Source: Chrysogorgia sp. JL179-B06
Taxonomy: Eukaryota > Cnidaria > Anthozoa > Scleralcyonacea > Chrysogorgiidae
DNA: 64,000 nucleotides
Reading direction: 5' to 3'
Assembly: GCA_035772405.1 (NCBI GenBank)
Contig: JAYKKM010000224.1
Location: 3,740,501-3,804,500 of the forward strand
In this document: one piece after another, positions 44,229-58,480 of the stretch
How the letters are laid out: each line of letters begins with the position of its first letter
Position numbering within the stretch: the first letter of the stretch is position 1
Program-made: the position numbers and the translations under genes
Notes under the pieces: model-generated
What the model was told of the DNA's origin: nothing
The model's database searches: none
The model's input: the letters and a program-made list of their open reading frames with translations, nothing else

Positions 44229-45159
44229 TTACATAAAAAATTATTTGTTCATTTAAAATTGGAATCTCATCATCAATTCTCCTTAGTCATCATTGCACAT
44301 TAGCTTTTGTTATTGTATTCCTCTGTTAGTCCTTGGATTCCTGCTCTGTATATAGGGAGATAATAATCTGAAAGTTACAGTAGGATCTGTCTGTATATCT
44401 ATTTGGGTTTGTTATTAAAACGTGTATCGACGATATGTAGGGCATTGAGCTTTATCTAACTTTTTTCTTATTGGGTTGTAAAAGATTTTTCTTCACCCAT
44501 AAATGGTTGGGACGGTTAAATTTCTGGGTAAATATAATTTCAGCACCAAATCTATTTCTCTTCGGCCCCCAAGAGTGGTATATAAAAGTGTCAATAACCT
44601 TCACCTCAAAAGCTCGGCGGCTATAAACCTCTGTAATAACCCGCCCATTGAAAAGCCAATTGAAAAGCCGCCCAAGAAGCCTCCGAAGCCACTACTCTCA
44701 GAAACACCATTCCCTGCGTTTTGAGGCAAGTTTTCAGAGAAATCTAAAGGCGAAGAATCACAAAATTGTACAATCTACATAGTCTACAATCTATAATAGT
44801 CATTTGCAGGGATAAGGCTGTCCAATCGTTGGGGCATGTGGTTTTGTGCGGGCAGCTGCTCGCCCGCTTCCACCGCCTTTGGTTTACACGGATATCCATG
44901 CGACGAATTTGGAACCGTACCGAATTATACAAACTCGGTGAATTCATAATTTGTGAATCTATAATTATATTCCGTTTAATTATATTCGACAAATGCATAT
45001 TCACTGAATAGCTATTACCACTGATCTCGAACGAAGACTGATCGAGCAACTATTGTTCAGAAAATGAAGCCGGTAGTCCGCCATTACTAAGGGACCAATT
45101 GAGGACCTATGACGTTTTAGTTGGATTATGTGCTCTTGCCATCGACAAAATAAAAATAA
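44229..45159. other. No gene supported
   Basis: A 73-codon plus frame at 44503-44724 ends in a Pro/Lys run (EKPPKKPPKP) but has no domain or splice context. Nothing else recognised. Confidence 0.4.
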
Positions 45160-46098
45160 TTACTCGGGCTACCTCCTGTGGTAGCCGAGTCTAGGTTTCA
45201 GCAGCGTTTCTGTGTTATTTGGTCAATGTCGCGATTTGACAATTCCGGGTGCTCATTGGTTTAAAAATCATATATGTCAGCCGCTGAAGGAACTGATGAG
45301 CTCCATGCTGTAAAACACGCGCTGTAAACAGTATTAGCTCGATTTTGCGAGTTCGTTTGGACCTTTGAACGAGGTTGTTGGTATTCAAGTGACTTCTTTC
45401 TTTACTTATGATCTGGTCACCGTTTGAAGTGTTCTTTCTTGGAGGTGTTCACTGATATATACTTAATAGTGTTGATCAGTAATGTGGCTGGCAAGTGTCT
45501 TTGACGAGCGATTTGGAAATGGTTAGTCCGCGATATCAATGAGACTATAATGAATGCCAAGTTAGTTATGAATGCTAAATATATATATATACGAGTGTCA
45601 AACGTACAAAAGTAAACATGAATATAAACTTGAATACAATGTTATATGAAAACTCTCGTTTAAATATGTCATGGGTACTAAAAATCCTGTTATTAGAATC
45701 ACAAAGAACGTTGATGAAGTCAACTTGCAAGACCGAACAGGTAAACATGCTGTGTTGATATTACCCGAAGGCATGTAGGTTATGTGCTTGGACTCGCTAA
45801 TTCCAAATCTGTTTTCAGAACTGCAATCGAGTAAATATTTGCCGAGATAACGTTCAAAGATCTACGAAGAAACATCCCTTTCCAATTTGTGGTCAACATT
45901 AAGACATGGCGTGCGAGGTTCAGAAGTTTGCTACAATTTAAATGCCCAAACAACAGATAAACTGTAGTTGAGGAGGAGACAACTATAAAACTATATAGTT
46001 TAGCTATAAAACAATTTTAACCGGAAACATGTCAGTAACAACTGACAAATTTGGCGAATAATATACATTAGATATATACATTAGCCCGAGTTAACGCC
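45160..46098 (+). mobile_element. Family H copy E
   Basis: Starts TTACTCGGGCTACCTCCTGT-GGTAGCC and ends TAGCCCGAGTTAACGCC at 46082-46098, after which the hairpin is replaced by GTGGGGCTCGAG, apparently the truncated start of another copy, before copy F begins at 46130. It carries one diverged unit of the 52.6-54 kb satellite (45788-45860; CTCGCTAATTCCAAATCTGT). Confidence 0.65.
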
Positions 46099-46615
46099 GT
46101 GGGGCTCGAGTTAAAAAGGGCTCTGTTTATTACTCAGGCCTCCCACTGTGGGGGAGAGCACGAGTCTTAAAAAGGGCTCTGTTTATTTTGTCGCGTCGCG
46201 AAATGGCAATTATAAATTATTGCATCATTTTGACTAAATTAGTAGACTAGTGAGCGAGACTGAATGTGGGATTACTACACATGCGTAGTGAAGTGATCCC
46301 AAAATTTTTTTTGCCCCCCGCAGTCGTTTTTCTCACTGATCTCAAAAATAGGACTGGATAGAGCATCTAGTGTTAATGATAGCTAGCGGCGGCCATCTTG
46401 GAGTGACCACTTTCTGTGACTACGCTATATAGTTTTACTTAGGCGAAGCCGAGTTTTCGGGTATTTAAGCAATTATCTGTTCACAAATCGAACTCATCCC
46501 AAATATCCTAAGAAGTAGAAAGTATTCAAAGGTATTTGGACTCAAAATATTGTAAGTTTAGGCGGAAAATGTTTGGAAAATAATTCCCACAGCTCCATGT
46601 TTTGAAGTCCTGCAA

Positions 46616-47310
46616 AGTAATAATAATAATAATACATCCATATTTATACAGGTTGATCAAGTAAGTCAGCTATATAATAGCTGTTATCAATAAGAGACCT
46701 GATACTGGTAGTATATTACACATTTAAATATATATAACAATATTAAATAATATAGGATAAAAACTATTATTAGTATACACTAAAAAGTTTAAAAATAAAT
46801 TTTGCGACTAATTAAGGTTCAAATCAAAGTTAAAATCGTTGCATTTAGTCTGAAAACTAAAAGGGATTGTTCCTGTTTCAATTTGCTTGGAAGTTGATTA
46901 TATATTAAGGATCCTTGAAACGCAAATGTTTTTCGACCAACTTCAGTTCTAACTTTTGGTAAAACGAGATTATGATTGTTTCCGCGTGTTCCTTTCGAGT
47001 GCGATAATTTGGTAAAGTATCCGCTGAACCTGGAAGGTGCAAGATCATTTAAACATTTAAAAACTTCAATTGCACATCGTTTGTTCCTAATATGATTTAC
47101 AGATGGTAAGCTTATAGCGATGACTTGATTGTTAATGATTTTGATAACACGAGATTGGATATTCTCGATCTGTGTTTTATATGATCTTGAGGCAGCAATC
47201 ACTATATTATTGCAATAAAGTAAGACAGGTAGAATCATAGTTTTATAAATAGTATGGGCTGTTGTTGGTCCAATGTTATGGCGGATCCGCTGAAGCAATT
47301 TAACTTATTT
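46616..47310 (-). pseudogene. LINE 3' part inserted in the palindrome's left arm
   Basis: The minus frame 46819-47298 is the C-terminal part of a non-LTR reverse transcriptase ORF: MILPVLLYCNNIVI, QIENIQSRVIKIIN, KGTRGNNHNLVLPKVRTEVG, then FAFQGSLIYNQLPSKLK. The 3' tail is (ATT)n at 46617-46633. The right arm of the host palindrome lacks it, so the insertion borders are visible: about 46616 and 47310. The 5' end is truncated before the YADD. About 159 codons remain open, so it is fairly young. Confidence 0.8.
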
Positions 47311-49366
47311 AAGTATTTAGAAGCTTGGTCGTTGAATTGTCAGTGGTTTGGATGACTAAGGATTTATTTACTGTATCTGGACAAAGGTTTTAAGGACTCA
47401 CTGTGGTAAGCACTTTCGTTGTTTCTCTTAATTTTTGTGGTTACTCAACTTATTTATCCAAAAATAATATGAATATATTTAGTGCACAGGTTGTCGAATG
47501 GTACTGTATATAATTTATCTAAATACTAAATAAGGTTCGGTCTGGTTGTACATTATTGTTTATTATTGTTGCCTTTGATTGCTTAGCTTCCAGTAAGAGG
47601 TACATTAATGTTGTTTTCACTTATTTATTTAAAGTCAAAATTTATGTCACTATTTTTATTCATATTTTTGTTATCAACAATAATTAAGGCCATTTGCCAT
47701 AAAATATTAAATGAATTTAATTTGGAGGTTTACCACCTTTTTGTGAAACAAGTGTGCTCTCCTAGTTAATTTAGAACATTCTTTTCTTCAAAATTTTCCT
47801 CAAAAATACAGTTAATTATACTGTACTGTCTGTACAGTATAATTGAGAACATGTCAAGCTTCTATTCATATAGTAGTGGATTTGGAAAATCTTTACCCCA
47901 GGTTGATAATAGTTTCCTTCATACTGTTGCTAGAAAAGTACTGGTTCAGATAAACCAGCCATTTCTCCCAAGCTAAATGCTGCTGTTTTTATTAAATTTC
48001 TAGACCTTCTAAACATGATGGGTACCTGAGAAAACAAGACAAGACCAATACTAACTTAAATCAGATAAAGTTTATGTGAACTCATGCACATAAATGTTAA
48101 TGACTTGTGTATTATAAAGTTCTTAGTGTCACTATCAATACATTGTCACAAGGGATTGGGACACCATGAACTTGTTCGCCAAGTCTATTTGTAGCTGTAT
48201 GGTCTATAAATTCACCACCATTTACAAACTAGAAATGGTGCCATTTTTAATATTACCAATAAACCTGTTTGATAAAACATGTGTTAGGTAATGAACACCA
48301 AAGCGACAGAATTATCCCCTGGGTTTAGACAAGCACAAATGGGAACCATAAAAGGAAACACGATTGCAGCATGTCATCACATTGAATCCTAATAAAATTA
48401 GTCCTGATGAGGAACTGTACATTGACGTACTGAAACTTAAAAGTAGTAGCTGTTTGGTGCCTGGTTCATTGGGTTTGTTTTCCTCCTTTTTCTTGAGGTT
48501 GCCTTTTTCATAACATAATTGTCAGTATATTGCCAAAATAAATTTACCTGGCAATTGCAAATATATGTACGATCATGACATGCTATCTGTGATAAATCCA
48601 CAGCCGTCATTGCACTGGTAAATTCTCTGAAAAAATATGCTGCTTAAAGGATTAAGCCAGGGCCACTTCAGGAACCATTAATGACAATGTTTGACCATAA
48701 AACATACTGTAAACTTCCAATAATAAGACCTCCCAAAGGTAAGTCCTCTGCATTCTATACAAAAATCCTTCTCAAAATTTAAAGCTCCCCCAAACATAAG
48801 CCACAGAATTATGTATCACATATGATATATAGGGTCTTACAGTGATATAAATTTTGACTCAATAAATAAGTGAAAACAACAATAATGTACCTCTTGCTAA
48901 AAGCTAAGCAATCAAAGGCAACAATATTAATTAATAAAGCAATAATGTACAACCACACAGAAACTTATTTAGTATTTAGATAATTACAGTAAGATATATA
49001 GATATATAGTTATATATAATAGTATATTTGGATAAATAAGTTGAGTAACCACAAAAATTAAGAGAAAGAACGAAAGCGCTACCACAGTGAGTCCTTAAAA
49101 CCTTTGTCCAGATACAGTAAATAAATCCTTAGTCATCCAAACCACTGACAATTCAACGACCAAGCTTCTAAATACTTGGCGGTTTGCACACTGCAGGACT
49201 TCAAAACATGGAGCTGTGGGAATCATTTTCCAGACGTTTTCCGCCTAAACTTACAAGATTTTTTAGTCCAAATACCGTTGAATACTTTCTACTTCTTAGG
49301 ATATTTGGGATGAGTTCGATTTGTGAACAGATAATTGCTTAAATACGCGAAAAGTAAAACTATATA

Positions 49367-49545
49367 GACCTCTTTCATAATGGCGGCCAGTTTAAATATT
49401 CTTTTATATGCATGCAAATGAGCCTTACTGGCCTCGTTACAAAGCGACGATTCTTTGGAATTACAGACACACGAACGAGGTCAGAAAGGCTAATTTAAAT
49501 GAATATAAAAGAATATTTAATTTGGGCGCCATTATGAAAGAGGTC
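49367..49545. mobile_element. MITE with GACCTCTTTCATAATGGCG ends, TATA duplication
   Basis: Ends GACCTCTTTCATAATGGCGG and complement ..CCATTATGAAAGAGGTC. The left arm of the surrounding palindrome (near 46430) reads CTATATAG without the insert, and here TATA is present on both sides (49363-49366, 49546-49549). No coding. Confidence 0.85.
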
Positions 49546-50153
49546 TATAGCGTAGTCACAGAAAGTGGTCACTCCAAGATGGCCGCCGCTAGCTATTTCC
49601 GGCAATTTCCGGCTTCAATTTTCGTGACTCCGAAACAATAGGTTGCTCTATCCAGTCCTATTTTTGAGATCAGTGGTTTTTAGGGAGGCTAATTATTGCA
49701 TCATCCCGATCAACCTCGTACCCAGGCTTTTCACCTTTGCGAAACTGAAAAACACTGCGTGCCATATTTGTGATTTATTTACTCATCTGATCTGACACCT
49801 TTCTTCGAGTGCTCTTCACTGAAAATCTTTGATGTGGCTGGCAAGTATCTTGATCTTATATACGCTCACAATCCAGATCGCTTTCGAAACGGGTTGGTCT
49901 ACAATTTCGAGAACCTGTACTCGATCAAATTATATGTTTCCATACGCTTTTTGTGCAGTAAATGTTTAATGATTTAATATGAGACTCAACATATGAATGC
50001 TGTATGGAAATATGTTAACTGTTCTGAGGTAACTGTAATCCCCTCGCCCGGCGCGAAGGCCGAAGGCCTGAGGGCGAGGGTGATAATATCGACCGGCGTT
50101 TAGTCCCTTATCACGCGAGATCCAAGCGGATCCTGATCTCGGATCGGCTTTAT

Positions 50154-50156
<3 letters not shown>

Positions 50157-50222
<66 letters not shown>
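50157..50222. repeat. (TA)n microsatellite
   Basis: About 65 bp of TA directly before the 276 bp array. A matching (TA)n block closes the array at 52391. Confidence 0.95.
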
Positions 50223-52504
<2,282 letters not shown>

Positions 52505-52624
52505 GATCAACCGTCCTCATGCGCGGCATCGGAAAATGTGGCACTGGTAACTAGATACTCAGATTAAATTGAACCGTCACAAGAGACATATTTTTTTGAG
52601 GAAATAGAAATCCGAGTCCGAGTA

Positions 52625-53990
52625 CATATGTATTTTGACTCGCTAATTCCAAATCTGTTTTCAGAATTGAAAACGGTTATATATTGATCGAGATTATCAT
52701 AGCCGACCAAGCCCGGACTAATTTCTAAGTACATAAACCATTTTTACGAAGGGTATTCACGTTCTCGTAATATAGTAGACACATATGTTATGTATTTTGA
52801 CTCGCTAATTCCAAATCTGTTTTCAGAATTGAAAACGTTTATATATTGATCGAGATAATCATAGCCGACAAAGCCGACTAACTTTCTAAGTACATAAACC
52901 ATTTTTACGAAGGGTATTCACGTTCTCGTAATATAGTAGACACATATGTGATGTATTTTGACTCGCTAATTCCAAATCTGTTTCAGAATTGAAAACGGTT
53001 ATATATTGATCGAGATATTCAACATAATATTCGACGAAGTGACCGGCTAATCATTATTTAGCCGACAAAGCCGACTAACTTTCTAAGTACATAAACCATT
53101 TTTACGAAGGGTATTCACGTTCTCGTAATATAGTAGACACATATGTGATGTATTTTGACTCGCTAATTCCAAATCTGTTTTCAGAATTGAAAACGGTTAA
53201 ATATTGATCGAGATAACGTTCAAAATAATATACGATGAAGTGACCAGTTTATAATCGACTAATTTCGAAGTACATAAACCATTTTTACGAAGGGTATTCA
53301 CGTTCTCGTAATATAGTAGACACATATGTTATGTATTTTGACTCGCTAATTCCAAATCTGTTTTCAGAATTGAAAACGTTTATATATTGATCGAGATAAT
53401 CATAGCCGACAAAGCCGACTAACTTTCTAAGTACATAAACCATTTTTACGAAGGGTATTCACGTTCTCGTAATATAGTAGACACATATGTGATGTATTTT
53501 GACTCGCTAATTCCAAATCTGTTTTCAGAATTGAAAACGGTTATATATTGATCGAGATATTCAACATAATATTCGACGAAGTGACCGGCTAATCATTATT
53601 TAGCCGACAAAGCCGACTAACTTTCTAAGTACATAAACCATTTTTACGAAGGGTATTCACGTTCTCGTAATATAGTAGACACATATGTGATGTATTTTGA
53701 CTCGCTAATTCCAAATCTGTTTTCAGAATTGAAAACGGTTTAAATATTGATCGAGATAACGTTCAAAATAATATACGATGAAGTGACCAGTTTATAATCG
53801 ACTAATTTCGAAGTACATAAACCGTTTTTACGAAGGGTACTCACGTTCTCGTAATATAGTAAACGCGTATGTTATGTATGTTGACTCGATAATTCCAAAT
53901 CTGTTTTCAGAGTTTAAATCGGTTAAATATTGGCCGAGATAACGTTCAAACATTTCTTCGACGAAACGGGCTTTTGGAAATTGTGAATTT
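52625..53990. repeat. Satellite with 541 bp higher-order repeat
   Basis: Eight units each begin near GTATTTTGACTCGCTAATTC (52628, 52791, 52951, 53148, 53332, 53493, 53689, 53875). Lengths vary in order: about 161, 196 and 184 bp. Units at 52791, 52951 and 53148 recur at 53332, 53493 and 53689, an offset of 541 bp (542 for the middle one), almost without change. So a three-unit block was duplicated as a whole. A lone diverged unit is at 45788 in copy E. Confidence 0.9.
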
Positions 53991-54052
53991 TTGCAAAACA
54001 GAATTGGAAATACACGGCCACGGCGTGCGAGGTCTGGGCACCATGGATGGAG

Positions 54053-54123
54053 AAATTCCCGTAGGGGGGGGGGGGGGGGTAGAAAAGGCGGGCGAGGGGA
54101 TTATTGCGAATTCGTATTTCTAG
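54053..54123 (+). mobile_element. Helitron-like 3' end (or short copy)
   Basis: TCCCGTAG, 16 G, TAGAAAAGGCGGGCGAGGGG, ATTATTGCGAATTCGTATTT, CTAG, followed by T. It matches the complement of 44153-44228. The start is uncertain: it could be the TC at 54053, or the TC at 50039 (TCCCCTCGCCC after A), in which case the element would span both arrays. Confidence 0.5.
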
Positions 54124-54162
54124 TTATACAAAATAAAGTCGATGCTACAGTTTATTGTTTCA

Positions 54163-54961
54163 TATTTAACAATTAGACAACGAGAACGAGTTGTCTATTT
54201 AACAATTAGACAACGAGTCCGAGTTGACTATTCGCTCATAGACAACTCGGACTCGTTGTCTAATTGTTTTAGTAGAAACAAATTAGTGGACTATTACAAA
54301 TCATGCATTCTCGAAAAAATTATCCAAAAACTCATCTGAAACCTCCCCAAAACGAGAGTTTTCTGCCATTGTTTTGAGCGCGTTTCGCAAACGTTGTCTA
54401 TCACGAATAGACAACGGTTGAGTAGCCAATCAGAATGCAGCATTTGTAATAGACCATGGTCAGAATTTCTACTAAGAGCAGATAGTCAACGAGGGCGAAG
54501 CCCGAGTTGACTATATGCTCATAGACAACGAGGGCGAGTTGTCTAATTGTTTTAGTATCAACCATAAACAACCTTTCTAACATTGTTCCAAATTTTCAGA
54601 TCTATAGTTTTACCTTTTTGTTTGTAGAAGTCTCCCCATCAAAATGTAGAGTTGCTCGATGACACATGATAAACAATCGCTCACAAAAAACGAGATTGTA
54701 ATTACTTTGCTTCACATTTGGTATGGATATACTCCATAGGCATAAGCGAATTCATTTTCTTATTCGAAAATGTCAAACTGAACAATTTTCCATTACTTTC
54801 GGGCCAATGTTATTTTTCATGATTTCATCACTCGTATATAAATTTTAGCGGACGCCATGTTTGGACTAGATTCCAGGTTTGGCCGTGCAGCTTAAATATG
54901 TTGTGGCTTCTGATTGGTCAGGATCAGAATATTCCAGCATAAGAAGGTTTGTGATTGGGTA
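54163..54961. repeat. Cluster of TAGACAACGAG foldback units
   Basis: Two palindromic units (54171-54256; 54478-54556) share CAATTAGACAACGAG..CTCGTTGTCTAATTG and TCATAGACAACTCG. Between and after are TGTCTATCACGAATAGACA and blocks GGACTATTACAAATC and CAGAATGC..ATTTGTAATAGACC. Probably related MITEs in inverted orientation. They lie at the left border of a 3.8 kb insertion that interrupts copy F (TTTAACAA at 54165; TTGTTAAA at 57942). Confidence 0.7.
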
Positions 54962-55147
54962 ACGCTACTCACCGTCTATCACCAATAGACAGTGAGTAGC
55001 TCAGCCAATCAGAATGCCGAATTTGTAATAGACCACTAGTTGGTTGATACTAAATAGTTTTAGTATAAACCAACTAGTGGACTATTACAAATCCTGCTTT
55101 CTGATTGGCTGAGCTACTCACTGTCTATTGATGATAGACGGTGAGTA
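54962..55147. mobile_element. Palindromic MITE upstream of the Crypton frame
   Basis: CGCTACTCACCGTCTATCAC is mirrored as GATGATAGACGGTGAGTAGCG. Arms contain GCTCAGCCAATCAGAA and ACCACTAGTTGGTT, and the core is TTTTAGTA. It ends within a few bases of the Crypton-type first exon. Confidence 0.85.
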
Positions 55148-56642
55148 GCGAAATTAAAGAGGTAATTTTAAAATTCAAAACAATGGCGGAAAACTCGCGT
55201 TTTGCCGATGTATCAGATGAAGCTTTAGACAATTTGTTGGAGAACTCTATACCAGAAAAGACCAAAAAGTCAACAAAATATGGAATGAAAATTTTTAATG
55301 GTATGAATACAGATAAAACTTATAATACATTCTTAAAAATGCTTTTTTGAGCAAACAAAATAATTTTACAATGTTTACAATGTTTTCAGAATTTCAGGCA
55401 ACAAAATAATTTTGATTTCGTTTGACAAAAACAGTGAATTTTCAATTTCAGAGTAGTAGACCAAATGTGTAAAGACGAGCTTTCTCTCTGCCTTCAGTAT
55501 TTTTACGTTGCAGCGAGACACAAAAACGGCAGCGAGTTCAAAGTTTCGTCGCTTCGAGCGATACGTGCGGCAATTGACCGGTATTTAAAGCAGCCTCCAA
55601 ACAACAAGCCCTGGTCAATTATTGGCGACCACGAGTTCGAAAAAGCGAACAAAATACTCAATGCCATCTGCAAACAAATGACAAGAGAAGGCAAAGTAGG
55701 CGCGGTTGTTCACAAGACCCCCATAACAAGTGAGAAACTGCAGAAGCTGTATGCAAGCGGTCAGCTATGGAGAGTGTGACTCAAAAGATCCCCGCCAGCT
55801 CCTACAAACAGCTTGGTTTTATGTCACCTTTTATTTCGGAAAAAGGGGACGAGAAAATCAAAGAAAACTCACCAAGGAAATGCTGGTCCTTCGTACTACA
55901 GCCCAGGGACGGCGATACTACGAGTTTTGTCGGAACTATTTAATATCGACGAAGAACCACCAAGGCGGTCTAAACAACAACAGCGACGAGTCTGACGGCA
56001 AAATGTTTGAAGTAGCGAATTCAAGTCGCTGTCCGGTTAAAACCCTGGAAAACTTCATAAACCATCTCAATCCTGCCATAGAGGTTTTGTTTCAGCGCCC
56101 AAGGGAATTTTCTGCAAGTTTCAGCCAGAGAAAGACGCAATTTGGTATTGCAATTGCCCCGTAGGAGAAAACCCGCTGGCAAATATGATGAAGACCATGT
56201 CGAAGGCAGCCGGAATAGTCCCACATCTCACAAAATCACTGTGTTCGAGCCACATGCATCAGTCACAGTTCTGTCAGATAATAACGTGGAGGCTAGGCAC
56301 ATCAAGACAGTCACTGGTCATAAATCCGACACGTCGATCGAGTCGTATAACTCGAGGGCATCATTCCAGCAGATGGAAGACATGTCAAATATTCTGAGTC
56401 GTTTTCTCTCTGGTGACAAATCACCCACTCAATCTAGTCCGGTTTCAACCACAGAAAGCAGTTCTAGTCACTGTACAGAACTAATCCCACCATCGTCTGT
56501 TATGTCTGTGGTACCTGAAGCAGTTCATGGGCAAGTTAATGTTCAAATTACCAGAGTCTTTTCCAGATGCAAGCTCCACAGGCATTCAGCTTCCATGCAT
56601 GGATGCACGGTGTCCATCGTAAACAACAATTACATGCATTAA
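55141..56642 (+). pseudogene. Crypton-type tyrosine recombinase (DUF3504-like), frameshifted
   Basis: N-terminal exon: MAENSRFADVSDEALDNLLE (ATG near 55182), ending about 55300 at AATG-GTATGA. An intron of about 150 bp follows, with an acceptor near 55452-55460. The main part reads LSLCLQYFYVAARHKNGSEF, SSLRAIRAAIDRYLKQ, then FGKRGRENQRKLTKEML (Arg of box I, about 55840), a C-x-VKTLENF block, the HCVR motif (H-x-x-R, 56237-56248) and the nucleophile Tyr in SIESYNSR (TAT 56346-56348). At least four indels break the frame: near 55770 (+1), 56116 (-1), 56233 (+1) and 56260 (+4 or +1). Crypton recombinases cut and rejoin DNA via the Tyr. KIAA1958/QRICH-type host genes descend from them, so a decayed domesticated gene is also possible. 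Confidence 0.8.
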
Positions 56643-56949
56643 CTTCCAACCCGAACATAAACTTCTTTCGAGTTGATGCTATTAGCAGAGTGTTGTTCAG
56701 TTTTTGCTTACATTCGAGAGGAAGAATGTTATTTAAAGCAGCGGTTTAGACTTTGGACTAACTGTCAACTGAATCAGTTTCAATTACTAATTTTATTTAA
56801 CCACGGTAAAAAACTCATCAGGATTTTGCATGCACTACCTAAATTACAAAATTATTGTTCTAATACATACATTCACAAATTTCAAATTACAACATTACAA
56901 TTCTAATATTCCTAATAATACTAAGCTAAAAATACCTGCTTTCCATGAG
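56643..56949. other. Crypton-side 3' sequence, nothing recognised
   Basis: AT-rich, no motif; probably the untranslated end of the recombinase copy. Confidence 0.35.
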
Positions 56950-57800
56950 TGCCTTGCGATAAAAAGGTTAAGAGGTTAAGAAGCTACTGCAGCCGGATTT
57001 AAATTCACCCAGACTGCCAGAGTGTCTGCCTTCCGCAACTCGATAGGAAGGCTATTCCATAGCACCGTACCACTATAACTAAAGCTATTTTTTAAGTAGT
57101 TAGTACGAGGCTTAGGAATAGCTAGTTTGCCCTCGGTGTCTCTCAATGAATAATTCGTTACACTGCTACGGTCTGTGAACATGGGACGCAAATAATTAGG
57201 AGCGAGCCCATTAAGTGATTTGTAGACCATAACAGCTTTTTGAAACTTGCGCTGGGAGTCAAGTTTCCTCCAGCCAAGTTTCTCAAGGAGAAAATCACCA
57301 TTAGTGTCATAACTAGAAAATGTTAACACCCTGGCTGCACGATTTTGTAATTTTTGAAGTTTATCAGCGAGGGTTTTGTTGCAATTATCCCAAACAACGC
57401 AACAGTTATCAAAATGCGGTTGAACTAACGAATTGAAAATAAGCTGTAGCGTCGTATCAGGGACAAAAGATCTTATACGTTTTAGAGATCCAATGCCTGA
57501 AGCAATCTTTTTAGATAGCTTATTAATATGTACGTTCCAAGATAGATTCTCATCAATATGTACGCCAAGAGACTTTGTATGGGAAACCTGATTAATTGGG
57601 ATCCCATCAATTTCTAGAGATATTGATGAGTGAAACGTACATATTCTTTGCCTAGACCCGATGAACATGAATTCTGTCTTTGATTGGTTTAGGTAAGCTT
57701 GTTTACGATAAGCCATTCATTAACGTTTGCCAGGTCTTGATTGAGGTTCAGATTAATATCATGAACATTATTTGTTGCGAATGTTAAATGAGTGTCGTCA
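56950..57800 (-). pseudogene. LINE 3' part (CR1/Rex-like), 5'-truncated
   Basis: Minus frame 56976-57716 is open for 246 codons: NQSKTEFMFIGSRQR, HTKSLGVHIDENLSWNVHI, KKIASGIGSLKRIR, LVQPHFDNCCVVWDN, KLQNRAARVLT, LGWRKLDSQRKF, NYSLRD, PKPRTNYLKNSF and GTVLWNSLPIELR, all usual in CR1-type RT ORFs. Upstream, one frame over, DDTHLTFATNN follows the YADD position and then similarity ends near 57800. One base is missing near 57682. Well preserved, so fairly recent. Confidence 0.85.
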
Positions 57801-57950
57801 CGTGGTCTGGGAGTGTGCGAGACAATTGGGTAAGTCATTTATATAAAAAACGTCACATTTACGTAATTCGTGACCTTGCGCTTGACCCATGTGTAATTCG
57901 ATAAACAAAATTTTTTTAAAGAATCATGTGTATTTATTTCTTTGTTAAAT
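57801..57950. other. Short linker before family H resumes
   Basis: No motif; ends TTGTTAAA, the inverse of TTTAACAA at 54165. Confidence 0.4.
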
Positions 57951-58004
57951 ATACCAAGTACTATTATTAAAGTATGCAATGTTGCTATCGAATTAATTAT
58001 CCTG

Positions 58005-58480
58005 TTTCACTTGATATTTTACCTGTAAGCTTAAATGGGGCTCCAAAATGTTCTGGGTTATCAGTAAGTTTGTATCGATATATTGTTCATAATATATGCG
58101 AATGCTTACAAATGAACGTACAGTATATAAATCTCTGACACTCATTGTTGCCATTGAGTAACCCTGTTTCACTCGATATTTTACCTGTAAGCTTAAATGG
58201 GGCTCCAAAATGTTCTGGGTTATCAGTAAGTTTGTATCGATATATTGTTCATATTATATGCGAATGCTTACAAATGAACGTACAGTATATAAATCTCTGA
58301 CACTCATTGTTGCCATTGAGTAACCCTGTTTCACTCGATATTTTACCTGTAAGCTTAAATGGGGCTCCAAAATGTTCTGGGTTATCAGTAAGTTTGTATC
58401 GATTGTTCATACATGTATTATTATACACAAATGCTTACAAATGAAACACACAGTATATAAATCTCTGACACTATCAAGAT
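58005..58480 (+). repeat. Family H internal minisatellite, three units
   Basis: Units with GATATTTTACCTGTAAGCTT, AAATGGGGCTCCAAAATGTT and GTAAGTTTGTATCGATATAT recur about every 164 bp (58013, 58177, 58338). The same unit appears in copy A (35330-36240) and copy B (37680-37970). Confidence 0.9.

Larger units (their letters stand above)
46334..49675. mobile_element. Large inverted-repeat element (hAT-like?), 3.3 kb
   Basis: Ends CACTGATCTCAAAAATAGGA and complement ..TTTTTGAGATCAGTG. Arms reach inward to about 47645 and 48845, past TTGCTT..AGCTT and AATAAATAAGTGAAAACAAC. Flanks GTTTTTCT / GTTTTTAG match 6 of 8. Wider flanks AATTATTGCATCAT occur at 46215 and 49691. The core (47650-48840) has no transposase. 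A LINE sits in the left arm and a MITE in the right arm. A related end is at 59683. Confidence 0.7.

Noticed and set aside
44503..44724. Small Pro/Lys-rich protein
   Set aside because: Low complexity, short, no context.
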